From positions 10,451,001 to 10,515,000 of the forward strand of contig CM055605.1 of NCBI GenBank assembly GCA_029379385.1: a DNA stretch of 64,000 bases, given 5' to 3'. Source of the DNA: Quillaja saponaria. Taxonomy: Eukaryota; Streptophyta; Magnoliopsida; Fabales; Quillajaceae. Positions 1 to 11,302 of this stretch are shown here, in pieces. The position numbers and the translations under genes are program-made. Numbering within the stretch: position 1 is the first letter of the stretch; the number at the start of each line of letters is the position of its first letter. The notes under the pieces are model-generated. The model did not search any database, was not told the origin of the DNA, and worked only from the letters and a program-made list of their open reading frames with translations.

Positions 1-194
1 TGAGAAATTGGAATGAAACCCTTATGAAATAGAATTAGGGTTCATATCACTATTTCAATTTATTGAAATATTATTTTGATAAAACATGAAATTGTTATAG
101 GGTTATTTTTAGAAAAACAATTTAAAACATAACCCACACAAGGATTTGAGAAAAAGCATTAAAAAAGTATCTGGAAAAACATAATTTTCAAAAA

Positions 195-340
195 CGGGTC
201 ATAACAGACCCATTCTTCCAGTCCGGGTCAAGAAGACCCAACTGGATGAGGAAGAAAGGGGCATAGCCGAGTGGGGATATCCCACGCGCGAAAGGTGGCG
301 TGGGTGGTACACGCTCCACCTTCTGCCATCCCGTTTTCTC
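195..340 (+). other. GC-rich island in retrotransposon leader
   Basis: This stretch is far richer in G+C than its AT-rich surroundings. It contains two GGGTC...GACCC dyads (195-210 and 225-239) and the 10-nt palindrome GGGATATCCC near 275. It lies in the long untranslated leader of the copia element. Structured GC-rich leader RNA is plausible for packaging or translation control, but that is inference. No ORF is present. Confidence 0.5.
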
Positions 341-750
341 CCAAAATTTTACAAAATTAATTTTTTGAATTTTTGAATTTTATAGTATGGTTAAATTTGG
401 GATATTATGTACATGATTTATTGGTTTGGTTAATGATATTTTGTTATGTTTCAAACTAATATGGTTGTACATAAATAGCTGTTGAAAACTATTTAATTTT
501 CATATTTTATATTTTCTGAAACTGTTAACAGTAGGTACTTTCCCTAGTTAGAGCTAAATAATTTCGTACTCTCATATTTTCATGACATGTGTTAGTTAGA
601 ATGCTTCTATTTCGATTCAATTTTTCAAAATTGCAACACATGTTTAATTATTCTATGAGATACTTTTAAAATGTATTTTGGTTTGAAAGGATAAATTATA
701 AGTAATTATATTTTCTCGGCTTGAGAAAATCTTATAGGTTTATGTACATG

Positions 751-1033
751 GTTGCCACCAAAGTGGTATATCTAAATAGATTTGTGAGATTTTTGAAAGA
801 AATAGTACGAGATGTTTCTTAAATTTTTGTATATAGTTTCCTCCCTGCCCAAAGGGGTTATTATATAATTTAATTTTGGAAAATACATGAAACATATGGT
901 TTGATGTATACTGGCCTAGAAGGTTTATCTGTCCAAAGAGGATAGACTTTTCAAAAGCTATGATGCTCTAATTTTAGTTTCATGGGTTAATCATAAGATC
1001 CTAATAGCATGTTACATTCTCTGCCCAAAAAAG
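751..1033 (+). repeat. Four spaced copies of a CTGCCCAAAG-like motif in the leader
   Basis: Related cores occur at about 752-766 (TTGCCACCAAAGTGG), 845-857 (CTGCCCAAAGGGG), 929-941 (CTGTCCAAAGAGG) and 1021-1033 (CTGCCCAAAAAAG). Spacing is 84 to 94 bp. Only the cores are conserved; the DNA between has diverged. This suggests either an ancient tandem repeat or selected protein or RNA sites in the copia leader just before gag. Confidence 0.5.
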
Positions 1034-1146
1034 AGTCTGTAATGATGCACTTTGGATTCATGGAGAATAAATTTCTATTCTCGAATTTTAATTACTCAAT
1101 TTTTTGACATGTTGCATTATTTGTTATTGAATTAGTCTCCCTAGCT

Positions 1147-1990
1147 GTTAACAACAATAGTGCTACTATTGAATTCTTGAATGGGTTCAACTTTAAGAAA
1201 TAGAAGCAAGATGTTGAATTTGCCCAGAGAATTATGGATATCGATTTAGCTCTACGTAGTCAGAAACTTGTTGATTTTTCTGATGCTAGCTCCATAGCTC
1301 AGAAAGAGGCTTTTGACAAATGGGAGAGATCAAATAGGTTGAGTTTGATCTACATGAAAAGATCAATATTTGAACACCTTTTGAGTGGGTTGCCTGAAAC
1401 ACAAAGTGCCAAAGACTTCATGAAAGCTGTGGGGGATAGGTACTAGGTATCTGATAATGTTAAGACTAGAAAGCTAATAAAAGATCTAGCGGGTATGAGA
1501 TAAGAAAATGGAACTGGGGTTCGGGAATTTATTCTCATAATGGTTCACGTACAAACCAAGCTTAAAAACAAAGAAATTTCAATCCCTGATAGTTTTGTAG
1601 TTCACCATTTTCTCAACTCCTTACCACCTGATTTCTCCCAAATTAAAACCTCCTATAACACCCAAAATGAATCCTGGACCATTAATGAACTTATCTCTAA
1701 GTGTGTGGCTGAGGAGGATAAGCTTAAGAAAGAATAAAGTGAAACCATACTTTTTGTTTCCCATTCTAAACCTAGTTCTACCAAGGATGGTCAAGGTAAG
1801 TCTAAATCTACTAATTAAAAGAAAAATCAAGATGTGAAAAGGCATGGTACTGGTCAGAAACCTGTTGTGGGTGGTCATAAAGCTACTATTAAAAAGGACA
1901 TTACATGTTTCTTTTGCAAAAAGAGAGGTCATGTGAAAGCAGACTGCTTCAAACTGAAATCTCGGTTAGAAAAGAAAAATAAACAATAAG
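1147..1990 (+). pseudogene. copia gag, broken
   Basis: The reading runs through several frames and stops. It shows a capsid-like region (about 1234-1446 and 1540-1737, with the motif FLNSLPPDF) and then a retroviral-type zinc knuckle at 1905-1946 in CX2CX4HX4C form (CFFCKKRGHVKADC). Gag would form the virus-like particle and bind the element RNA. Stops at 1444-1446, around 1500 and at 1735-1737 break it, and another ends the frame near 1987. Family assignment as Ty1/copia rests on the pol order downstream. Confidence 0.8.
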
Positions 1991-2029
1991 GTAACTCACT
2001 AGCTTTCATTTGTTTTCAATCCAATTTAG

Positions 2030-2370
2030 TTAATGTCCCATCAAATTCTTGGTGGCTTGACAGTGGTGCAACTATTCATGTTGCTTGTACTGTGCACGGG
2101 TTCAAACACAAAAGGAAGCCAAGTGATTTAGAGGCAAAGCTTAAAGTTGGGAATAATGTTGAGATTAAAGTCAAGTCCGTACGAATCATCTCTTTAATTT
2201 TAAAAATTGGTTTTGAACTTGTTTTGGAAGACACTTTTTATGTACCGTCTTTTAGGCATAATTTGATTTCAACTTTTTTGTTGGACAAAATTGGTTATTC
2301 CTTTAATTTTGGTAATTCAAAAGTTCAATTGCTTTTAAATTTTGAAATTTTGAAATTTTGAAATTCTTGG
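2030..2370 (+). pseudogene. copia aspartic protease region, broken
   Basis: At 2051-2089 the frame gives WWLDSGATIHVAC, the conserved protease start with the D-S-G catalytic triad intact. The downstream text FYVPSFRHNLIS (about 2240-2275) is the usual end of the copia protease fold. In the full element this enzyme would process the Gag-Pol polyprotein. A run of short ATTTTGAAA-type repeats at 2335-2362 introduces stops, so this unit is disconnected from the integrase frame. Confidence 0.8.
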
Positions 2371-2380
2371 AGAGTGTGTT

Positions 2381-3402
2381 TTGTCTAATGGTTTATACAG
2401 AATGATTTTAGTACCCTCAAATATCAATTCCTCTTTAAATATTGAAAAAGTTGTTTCCAAAAGATCTTTAATTAAAGAGAAATCCTCAATGCTTTGGCAT
2501 AAGCGTTTAGGTCACATATCAAGGGAAAGAGTTGAAAGACTCATTAAGGATGGTATCCTACCACCACTTGATTTTAATGACTTCGAAACTTGTGTTGATT
2601 GTCTTAGAGGTAAACTGACTAAGACAAAGAAAAATGGGTCAACCTGTAGTTCAGGACTCTTAGAGATCATTCACACAGATATTAGTGGACCTTATTCTAA
2701 CACTTTATGTAAAAATTATTATTTCATTACCTTCATTGATGACTTTTCCAGATTTGGTTTTCTATATTTGATTAAAGAAAAATCTGATTCTCTTAATAAA
2801 TTTATAATTTTCAAAACTAAGTTGAAAAACAATTAAGGAAAGTCATTAAGATTGTGAAATCTGACCGTGGAGGTGAGTATTGTGGAAAATATGGGGTTGA
2901 TGGACAACATAAAGGACCATTTGCCAAATACTTACAAGAGTGTGGGATTGTTGCCCAATATATCATGCCTGGTAGCTCTGAACAAAATGGTGTGGTTGAA
3001 AGGCGTAATCGCACCCTTAAGGACATGATGAGGAGTATGATGAGTAGGTCAAACTTACCTAAATATTTTTGGGGGGAAGGCATTAAAACTGCCTTGTACA
3101 TCCTTAATAGGGTTCCCAGTAAGGCAGTGCCTAAAACACCTTTTGAGTTATGGACTGAGAGGAAGCCTAGCTTGAACCATTTTTTTGTTTGGGAGTGTCC
3201 AACTGAAGTGAGAATCTATAACCCAAATGAGAAGAAAACCGACCTTAAATCTACTCTCTGTTACTTTATTGGTTATCTAGATCACTCTAAAGGATACAGG
3301 TTCTATTGCACTACACAAGGAACTAAAATAGTGGAATCACAAACTACAAAATTCTTAGAATTTGATGTTGCTAAGTTGGAAAAGTCTTCACCTTTAGATT
3401 AG
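2381..3402 (+). pseudogene. copia GAG-pre-integrase and integrase core, frameshifted
   Basis: The zinc-binding HHCC region is seen as WHKRLGHIS near 2494 and CVDCLRGK near 2590-2615. The catalytic core follows with IHTDISGPY near 2670 (first Asp), SDRGGEY near 2860 (second Asp) and EQNGVVERR near 2980 (Glu). The DDE triad residues are thus all visible, but a stop at about 2834-2836 splits the domain into two frames. The C-terminal text FELWTERKPSLNHF matches the copia integrase tail. The enzyme would have inserted element cDNA into the host chromosome. Confidence 0.85.
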
Positions 3403-3739
3403 GGAGAGCAAAATGAGGATGTTATTATTCCATTATATAATATGTCAGAAGCAATGGTTTCCATGCTTGTTGTGAGAATAGGTGATGGGGGGGAAGTAAA
3501 TGAACAAGCTGAAGTAGCATCACCTATTCCCATTGATGCTATTGCATATATTCCTAATGAAGCTCCTCAGCAACAGAATCCAATTTCACAAATACTCGTT
3601 AGAAGGTCTAAACAGCAGAGAAGGCATGCTATTTCTGATGACTTCATTGTGTATTTTAGTAAAATTGATTATGATGTTGGTTATATTGTTGATCCCATTA
3701 CATATAGAGAAGCTATTTCTAGTCCACAATCAGACAAGT

Positions 3740-4625
3740 AAATTAAAGCTATGAGAGAAGAGATGCAATCTATGGTGCACAATGGTGTATGGGAGTTGGT
3801 TGCACTTCCAGAGGGTTGTAGACCCATTGGGTACAAGTGGGTTTACAAGATCAAGATAGATTCAAAAGGAAAAATTGAGCTTCGAAGCAAGACTTGTAGC
3901 TAAAGGTTTTTCTCAAAAATAATGTGTGGATTTTAGTGAGACTTTCTCTCCTGTCTCAACTAAAAACTCTTTTAGGGTCATCATGGTATTGGTGGCTCAT
4001 TTTAATTTTGTATTACATCAGATGGATGTCAAGACAACCTTTTAAATGGAGATCTTGCTGAAGAGATTTTTATGGTTTAACCTAAAGGTTTCAAAGAAAT
4101 TGGAGAGAGTGAACTTGTTTGTAGACTCACGAAGTCTATCTATGGTTTAAAATAAGCATCTCAACAGTGGTTCTTGAAGTTTGATAGGTAATCACATCTC
4201 TTGGTTTTGTTGAAAATAAGATTGATTAGTGCATGTATCTCAAAGTCAGTAAGAGCAAATTTATCATATTGGTTTTATACGTTGATGAAATTTTGCTTGC
4301 CAGTAGTGACGTTGGTTTATTACATGAGACAAAATTGATGTTATATAAGATCTTTGACATGAAGGATCTTGGGGAGGCATCATTTGTTCTTGGCATTAAA
4401 ATTCATCGGGATAGATCTCGTCATTTGTTAGGCCTTTCTCAGCTAGCATATATTGATCGTGTACTCGATAGGTTTAATATGTATAAATGTAACCATAGGA
4501 ATGTACCAATTGTGAAGGGTGATAGATTCAGCTTAGATCAGTGTGCCATTAATGATTTTCAGAGGGAGTTCATGATGAATGTGCTTTATACTAGTGCAGT
4601 TGGAAGCTTATTATATGCTTAGGTT
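3740..4625 (+). pseudogene. copia reverse transcriptase, broken
   Basis: Recognisable blocks are VWELV and GYKWVYKIK (about 3787-3860), LNGDLAEEIFM (about 4045-4075), SIYGLK (about 4135-4150) and the palm motif at 4278-4289. The palm motif here reads YVDE instead of the expected YVDD. There are several frame changes and stops (for example about 3899, 3920, 4078 and 4152). The enzyme would have copied element RNA into cDNA. The altered motif and the stops make activity impossible. Confidence 0.85.
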
Positions 4626-5220
4626 TGCACCAGACTTGACATTGCTTTTGTAGTGGGAGTTCTTGGTAGATATCAGTCAAACCCAGGACTAGAACATTGG
4701 GTTGCTGCGAAGAAAGTTATGAGGTATTTGCAGAGGACCAATGACTTTATGTTGGTATATAAAAAGGTTGATCACCTTGAGTTGATTGCTTACTCTGATT
4801 TTGACTTTGCTGGTTGCAAGGATGATTTGTAATCCACATCAGGATACATTTTCATGTTAGCTGGGAGAGTCGTATCTTGGAAAGTTCTAAATAGACAATT
4901 ACTACTTCTTCCACTATGTAGGCTGAGTTCGTTGCTTGTTATGGAGTATTAACACAGAGTATATGGTTGAAGAACATAATAACCTGACTTGGTATGGTTG
5001 ATTCGATTTCTAGACCTCTTAAAATTTACTGTGACAACAGTTCTACTGTGTTCTTTTCAAAGAATAACAAAAAATCTAGTACATCGAAAGCTATAGCTAT
5101 TAAGTATCTGACTACCAGGGATTTATTGAAAAAGGGAGATATTGTGTTTGAATATATTGCAAAAAAAAAAAATGTTAACAGATCCTTTAACCAAAGGACT
5201 TAGGACTAGGGTTTTCAAAA
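4626..5220 (+). pseudogene. copia RNase H domain, broken
   Basis: Blocks YSDFDFAGC (about 4793-4820), STSGYIF (about 4830-4852) and YCDNSS near 5030 mark the RNase H domain that follows copia RT. The usual terminal DPLTKGL is readable at about 5180-5200. Stops at 4621 and about 4830 interrupt the frame. A poly(A) run at 5161-5171 probably slipped and added another frameshift just before the terminal motif. Confidence 0.8.
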
Positions 5221-5940
5221 GTCATGTTGATAACATGAGTATTGTGAATCCTTTGATGTTTTTAGTTAGTAGGAGTTTGCGTTATTTTATTCAAACTAGC
5301 TAGCATGTTATATATGCTATTTGACTTTATGTTTGTTTACATCCTTATTGGATGGTACGTTTTATTAATGAAAATAATAGTTATTTTCATTATGATATGA
5401 TTGATATTATATGTGCACATATGGTTATTTATATATGACATGTCATTGCATGAAAATCTTAAGACTTTATGTCTGTCTTAAGTGTGACGGTTTTGTCAAT
5501 TTGGAGGCATGTCTCAAATGACACTAATTGGATATCTCGATATGGTTATTGAGACATACAAACTTAAAATTAAGCTTAAGTGATTTCTAATGCTTTGGAA
5601 ATCATCCAGTTTTAATAAAATCACTTAGAGGACCGATAATGAAAATAGCATATGTTGATCACATTTAAATGTTATTTTTTTGCTACACTACCACATCTAG
5701 GTCAACTGCATAATAGGTTGTTAGCATTTGTAACCATAGATTGGTCTTATGTCTTTTAAATGGCACAATGATTTCCATGATTCAATGTTAATAACTTAAG
5801 TGGGTTGAATTGTTTGAAGTGCGTCTCAAGACCAAAGTTTTTATTTGAAAATTGTGGCCACATAAAAGTTATACCTTACCAGATAGTCGTTTTCTAAAAA
5901 TATATTTTTCAAAATTTTAAAACTACAATTAATGTTGCCC

Positions 5941-6480
5941 AAGTAGGAGAATGTTAGAAATTTCATATGCAGGCTGCCATTAATTTCATGGTTTTGTTTT
6001 AAAAACGGGCTTAAGGTTTGATCAATTTGAGATATTTTGGTAAAAGCCATATAATTTATGTGATCATTTGGGATATGGCTTAAGCACACTTCTTATCAGA
6101 TTAGATGTCTTATCTAATTAGATGTAGATTGGTAGTAAATGTAAATTGAATGACTTTATGAGTCTTTAATGGGAGGACTCCTAGAGTTTTATCTGACATT
6201 AAATAGCTAGGTTCTCTTTCCTCTCTATATATACGCATCTTTCCTCATTGAGAGCTGCCACAAAATACAGAGAGTACGGGGAGGAATACCTGGCTATGTG
6301 AAGCATTTACTGAAACGTGGTTGGCTAAGATTCCATATATTTGCTGTTATGGCTCAATCAGATACGCAAACCTTATTATTATTGTGTTCTAAATTCATGC
6401 ATGAGATCCTGTATATTTATAACAATGATTACTTCATAGTAAGGAAATGGGATACATTTAGGAGATTTGGATTAGGATTA
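5941..6480 (+). repeat. Polypurine tract and 3' LTR of copia element
   Basis: AAGTAGGAGAA (5941-5951) is a typical copia polypurine tract and is followed directly by TGTTAGAAATTTC, a classic LTR start, at 5952. A TATATATA box lies at 6226-6233, followed by a likely transcript start and R region near 6255-6290. The LTR end near 6480 is only estimated, because no partner LTR is in the window. The region between RNase H and the tract (5220-5940) has no gene. Confidence 0.7.
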
Positions 6481-6904
6481 CAGGGTTAGGTTGGCCAACC
6501 TTCTTTCTTCCCTTTGCAATCCATCATTTCATGGAAAATTGGTGAAAAGAAAGCAAAACATCCCATATCTATTCATCTGGATCCTTTGGAACTTTTCTAT
6601 TTCTAATTTATTATTTTTGTCACAATATGAGTTAAATTTACAAGAACCCAAATACAGATCTTCATTAAGCACGTCAACGTGAAATTTTGCTTATGAATAT
6701 TTAATTAAGATGTTAAATAGTAATCAAATTAGAAATTAAGATGTGGTTTACTACTTATTATTATATAATATCCATGAATAAATTGAATTGTCAGGCCTTA
6801 ATAATAAAATTATAACCATGAAAATAATAATGTATTAAACTAAGACTAATTTACAATTGACAATGAGAAAATTTTTACAACAGTGAATCTAACTATCAAT
6901 AGAG

Positions 6905-6929
6905 TGACCAATGGATCATCCATTGGTCA
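6905..6929. repeat. Perfect 12-bp inverted repeat with 1-nt loop
   Basis: TGACCAATGGAT (6905-6916) and ATCCATTGGTCA (6918-6929) are exact reverse complements separated by one base. It stands alone in AT-rich DNA. Confidence 0.8.
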
Positions 6930-7776
6930 AAACAATGTGATTTCTTTATTGATATAAGTTCAAATCTTTTTAGGATATTTTCGATGTTTCACAATAAAAG
7001 CACATTGTCTTTTTTCAAAAGTGCTTTTAGCTATTTTTTTCAAAAATAAAAAATTACCTGAATACTCGAATTTGGGACTTTATGATGTCAGGTAAGATTT
7101 CATTCATCTGCGAGGTTGAAGTCATTCATCGCATTAAATTGAAATTTAAGAGACTGCTTATAGCCAAAATGTTTGTGCACATAATTAAAGTGCAAATCAT
7201 GAAATGAATATGTATTTACTATATGTTTACCTTCGTGCTTATTTGTAAAACGCGTGAAGTGTGAAATATTTGTGAAACAACTTTCATGATATGCACTATG
7301 AAAAGAAGTTATATAATGAACATTTGTTTTTACCTGTATTACATTGTTTGAAAATAAAAGTATGAAACAAACTTTAGGGTATTGGAGAAAACTAAATGGA
7401 AAATCAATCATTTTCATTATTAGAAATCTTATTTTCTCTCAATTACTCAATCACCATACAATTTGTCTCATTGTTGTTTACCTCTTATAAAAAACTTATA
7501 CAACTTGTAAATATTAGTTTAAAAAACTAACCAATGTCAACTGCTTCTATTCTTTTGAACTTCATCTATCTTTCAATCACAATGATTGTTTAAGGGACAT
7601 GTTAAAGTTTATTTCAGAATATTCAACAAAGAGCCAGTTATATTTTTTAACCGTAAGGTTACAGTTTATTTCAATAAATCCAACAATCCCAATTATATTC
7701 TTTTAAATATATAGTAAGAGGAATTCATTAAACTTGTGAGACAAAAACTTGACATTTTTTAATTTTTAAAGTCGTT

Positions 7777-7960
7777 CATTGCTAGTGAATTAATACAAAC
7801 AATAAAATTTTATTTATTTTGATGCATAAGAAGAAAAAACTAAATAAAATCTAATTGTTATAAATGATCATTGCCAGTGAATTAACACAAACAATAAGAT
7901 TTTATTTATTTTGACAAATAACAAGAAAAAAGGAAATAAAATCTTATTATTATAAATGAG
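7777..7960. repeat. Two-copy tandem repeat, 92-bp unit
   Basis: Copy 1 begins CATTGCTAGTGAATTAATAC at 7777 and copy 2 begins CATTGCCAGTGAATTAACAC at 7869. Both continue through a shared TTTTATTTATTTTGA block and end in TATAAATGA. The copies differ at scattered bases, so the duplication is not recent. Confidence 0.75.
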
Positions 7961-9774
7961 AAGAATAGTTGACTATAACTTGTAACGATTCCCTAGAAGA
8001 AAAACCTAGTAAAGAAAAACTAAATTTCCAAATACATGAAATCTCTATCAATAATTTAGATTTGAAAAGTCATGTATCTATCAATAATTTAGATTTGAAA
8101 TATTACTTTTCAAATAATTGATTTATTTTATTTTATTTATTTTAAAAATGAACTATCACTCTTATCGTAAATATTATTAAAATGTAGTTTCTCTGGTGTC
8201 AGTTTCCTTGTTAGTGATGATAATTATGGATTGGGTAGGGTTGGCCATTCGACCCGGTCCAATGGTAGTGCATTGGATTAATATCTAAGTTGTTGGATAA
8301 ATTTCTCAACTTGGATAGAAATTGCTAATCATGATCCATGGATCGGTGAATCAGATTAGATTATCTATGTCTGTTTTTTTTTTTTTCTACAATTTTTTAC
8401 TTGATATATGTTTAAAAATTGTACAACTCTACGTAATAAAAAAAATATTAGAATAACATCAAGAGTTGGCAAAATAGAAGAAATGAAAAACAAAAAAAAA
8501 TTAGATTAGTATAAAAAATAATTTAGAAAATTTTACTTAATAGTTTGTGTAAACCTATATAAGAAAGTAATAAATAAATAAATTAAGAAATTTAAATATA
8601 GTTGATTCCTTTTTTCTTTTCAACCTCAATTTTATGATTTTGCAAAACTTTATTAATTATTTATTAAAATAATATTTTGAAAATAAATTGATTACATTCT
8701 ATTTTGACTAATATAAAAATTTTAAAAGTGTAGATTATTAAAGTTCACAATCCTAAATCTCCTATATTAGAATTTGAAAGTCTTTACGTAAAAAGATAAA
8801 TTATACGTAGAAGACCATAATCAATCAATCAAATCTAAACACTAATTAATGTTGCGCATTTAACATTCTCAAACGCCACAAGTCGCGCATCGATGTCACA
8901 CCCACTTGACTGCCGCCAAATACTCTAAGCACATTTTCCGGAAACACAAAAAACTCAAAAACTCAAATTGTGTAGCCTACTTGAAAAGTTTATGATCATT
9001 TCTTGTAATTTTTTTATTATATCTTAATCGGTTCTTATTTGTTGGTTGTTGTTAGCAATAAATTTATATATATACTACATATAAAAATGACTTAATGAAA
9101 AAATATATTGATTTTCTAAAATACTCTTATGAGCTTTTTATTATTATATAGTTTTTTAGTCATTATTTTGTTTCAACTAGCCTACTATTTTTTTTACTAA
9201 TTTTTCTCAACATTAATAAATCTATAATTTTTCAATAATTATTTATCAATAGTAATTAAGATTGAATTTCTGATTTTTTTTTATTTTTTATTTTTAATAA
9301 GCTCCTAATAATATAAATTTTTTTAGTTCTTCTCAAATTTTATGAATTAAAATTTTAAAAAATTACTATGAATTAAAAGAAATATTAAGAGTATAGATTT
9401 TAGGATTATAATATTATTGTTTTAAATTTTAATTCATAAAAAATATATATTTTTTCAATAATTATATGACAATATTATTTAATATTGAGTTTCTCATTTT
9501 TGTTTTGTATAAGAAGTTCTTAATAATTATAATATTTTTTTAGTTCTTTTCAAATTTATGAAATAACTTTTTTTTAAATATTATGAATTAAAAAATATTT
9601 AGAGGATAGTTTCTATGATTATATATGTTGTTTTAATTTTTAGTGGAAGAAATTTTATTTTCTTAAATATCCTAAAAATTTTTACTATTACATAAATATT
9701 TTTAGTTGTTATTTTACCTCAAATATTATATATATATATATTTACTTCTTTCACAATTCTTCCCCATTTTAATT

Positions 9775-10640
9775 ATGGTATCAATCACATCAGGACAAGT
9801 TGAAATAAAGAATGACATTATGAATCGCATGAACGAGTTGTTTGGTGAGCTCAGTTCTAGAATGGAAAGTTTATCAGGTTATGATGAAACAGAGATTTTC
9901 TCTACCCAACCAAGAGACAGGTGCTACAACAATACATTTCTAAATATTGCTTTCGCCCCCAATAAAATGAAACTTTGACTTTACTTGCTACAATGTTAAG
10001 GGAGATTATATCAGTTGGCTGTGCAGAGCAGAACAATTTATCCTCCTTTATGAGACACCGGTAATGAAATGTGTAGTAATTGCATATTTTCAGTTGGAAA
10101 ATGATGCCTAACTTTGGTACTATATTCTCAAGCAGGAGAAAACGGTTATCACTTTGGAAGAATTTAAGGAAGGGCTTTATATGCGATACGGTCTGAACCA
10201 GTTTAATGATTCTTTTTGCCAACTTACTAAATTATAGCAAATCGGAACTGTACGAGATTATCAGGCCAAATTTGAGAAGTTGCTAACCAATGTGGGTACC
10301 TTATCTTAAGATTGACAGGTTAGTTATTTCATCAGTGGGTTAGCATACTCTATTCAAGCAGACGTGCAAGGAAACCAGCCCACTAGTTTATCCTCTGCAA
10401 TCAGCATCTGTAACCGGGTTGGAACTTATGTTTGAAGAACGTAATAATGTTCGACGCAAAGGGTAACAACAGCTCTTTCTTCCAAGGAAACCACTCAATT
10501 ACGCTCTTCAACATCATCTAGTTCTCCCATTTCTTCTATAAAGAAATTGAAGCCTGACCAAATTCAAGAAAGATCGAGGAAAGAGTTTTGTTTCCGATGT
10601 AATGACAAGTACAATCCAAGGCACCTCTGTAAGAGACTCT
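9775..10640 (+). pseudogene. Ty3/gypsy gag, broken
   Basis: A start-like ATG at 9775 is followed by about 50 residues and then by a retrotransposon Gag region (WLCRAEQF near 10017, EEFKEGLYMRYG near 10160, FEKLLTNVGTLS near 10270). A zinc knuckle of the gypsy type (CFRCNDKYNPRHLCK, CX2CX7HX2C spacing) lies within 10586-10635. Stops occur at about 9976, 10111, 10237, 10307 and 10660. Gag would have formed particles and bound element RNA. Confidence 0.7.
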
Positions 10641-10759
10641 TCCTTATTCAAGCATATTAGGAAGACAATGATAATGATTTTAAAATGGAGGTTGATGACG
10701 AATCTGATGATCATTTGCTGGAGACACCAGAATTTTTTCTTCATTCCATTACTGGAAGT

Positions 10760-11260
10760 TATGCACCTTACACCATGAGAGTGCATGGAAAACTTGGTGA
10801 AGCAGCTGTTACTGTTTTGATAGATAATTGTTGATTAAAACCCATTATTTTGTCATTAAAGAGCTAGCATAGAGGGCTGGGTTAAAACCCAAAGAGGCCG
10901 GGTTAAGGTAATGGTTGCTTCAGGGGAGAAACTGGTTTACTTAGGTAAATGCTCACATACTTTGCTTCTGCTACAAAAACTCCCTATAATTGTTGATTTT
11001 TATATATTACCATTAGAGGGATATGACGTGGTCTTAGGTACTTAATGGTTGAGCACCTTGGGACCTATTTTTCAGGATTTCTCTAAGTTACATATGATGC
11101 TCAAAATGGATGGCAAAGATGTCTCACTGCAGGGGTCACCTATTCCTGAGAATAAGTTCTTATCCAGTCACAGAATGGAACGTGTAACTAGAATCGAGGA
11201 GTTATATTGCAGCTATGTCATATTGATGACCACAAATACAATAAGAAAATCCTCAAATTC
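10760..11260 (+). pseudogene. Ty3/gypsy protease region, broken
   Basis: TVLIDN near 10810-10830 corresponds to the gypsy LIDSG protease motif, here altered and followed by a stop. Downstream, VVLGT next to a stop and WLSTLGPIFQDFSKL (about 11030-11080) are the conserved link between protease and reverse transcriptase in plant gypsy elements. The unit lies between gag and RT as expected for the GAG-PR-RT-RH-INT order. Confidence 0.65.
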
Positions 11261-11302
11261 CTTCTAAAGTGTTCTAACTACTCAACCAATTTTAAATAGG
11301 TA

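Larger units (their letters stand above)
1..6480 (+). mobile_element. Degenerate Ty1/copia LTR retrotransposon, 5' LTR outside window
   Basis: The copia order gag, protease, integrase, reverse transcriptase, RNase H is read on the + strand between about 1,147 and 5,220. It is followed by a purine-rich tract (5941-5951) and an LTR start TGTTAGAAA at 5952. A leader of at least 1.1 kb precedes gag. No copy of the 3' LTR sequence was seen in the first 1,100 bases, so the 5' LTR should lie upstream of the window, unless the leader is a foreign insertion. Many in-frame stops and frameshifts show that it is an old, inactive copy. The right boundary is approximate because no second LTR is available for comparison. 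Confidence 0.85.
6490..9700. other. AT-rich gene-free DNA with short repeats
   Basis: No coding sequence could be supported on either strand; short ORFs here match no family I recognise. A 25-nt perfect hairpin sits at 6905-6929. A 92-bp unit is tandemly duplicated at 7777-7959, and a 23-nt segment is repeated at 8045-8067 and 8078-8100. The rest is simple AT-rich sequence with frequent A and T runs. Confidence 0.6.

Noticed and set aside
764..776. TGGTATATCTAA as a tRNA-Met primer binding site
   Set aside because: Only the first six bases match the usual TGGTATCAGAGC and no LTR end precedes it.
7100..7417. 105-residue ORF on the - strand
   Set aside because: No family, no promoter or neighbouring exon, and AT-biased composition expected by chance.
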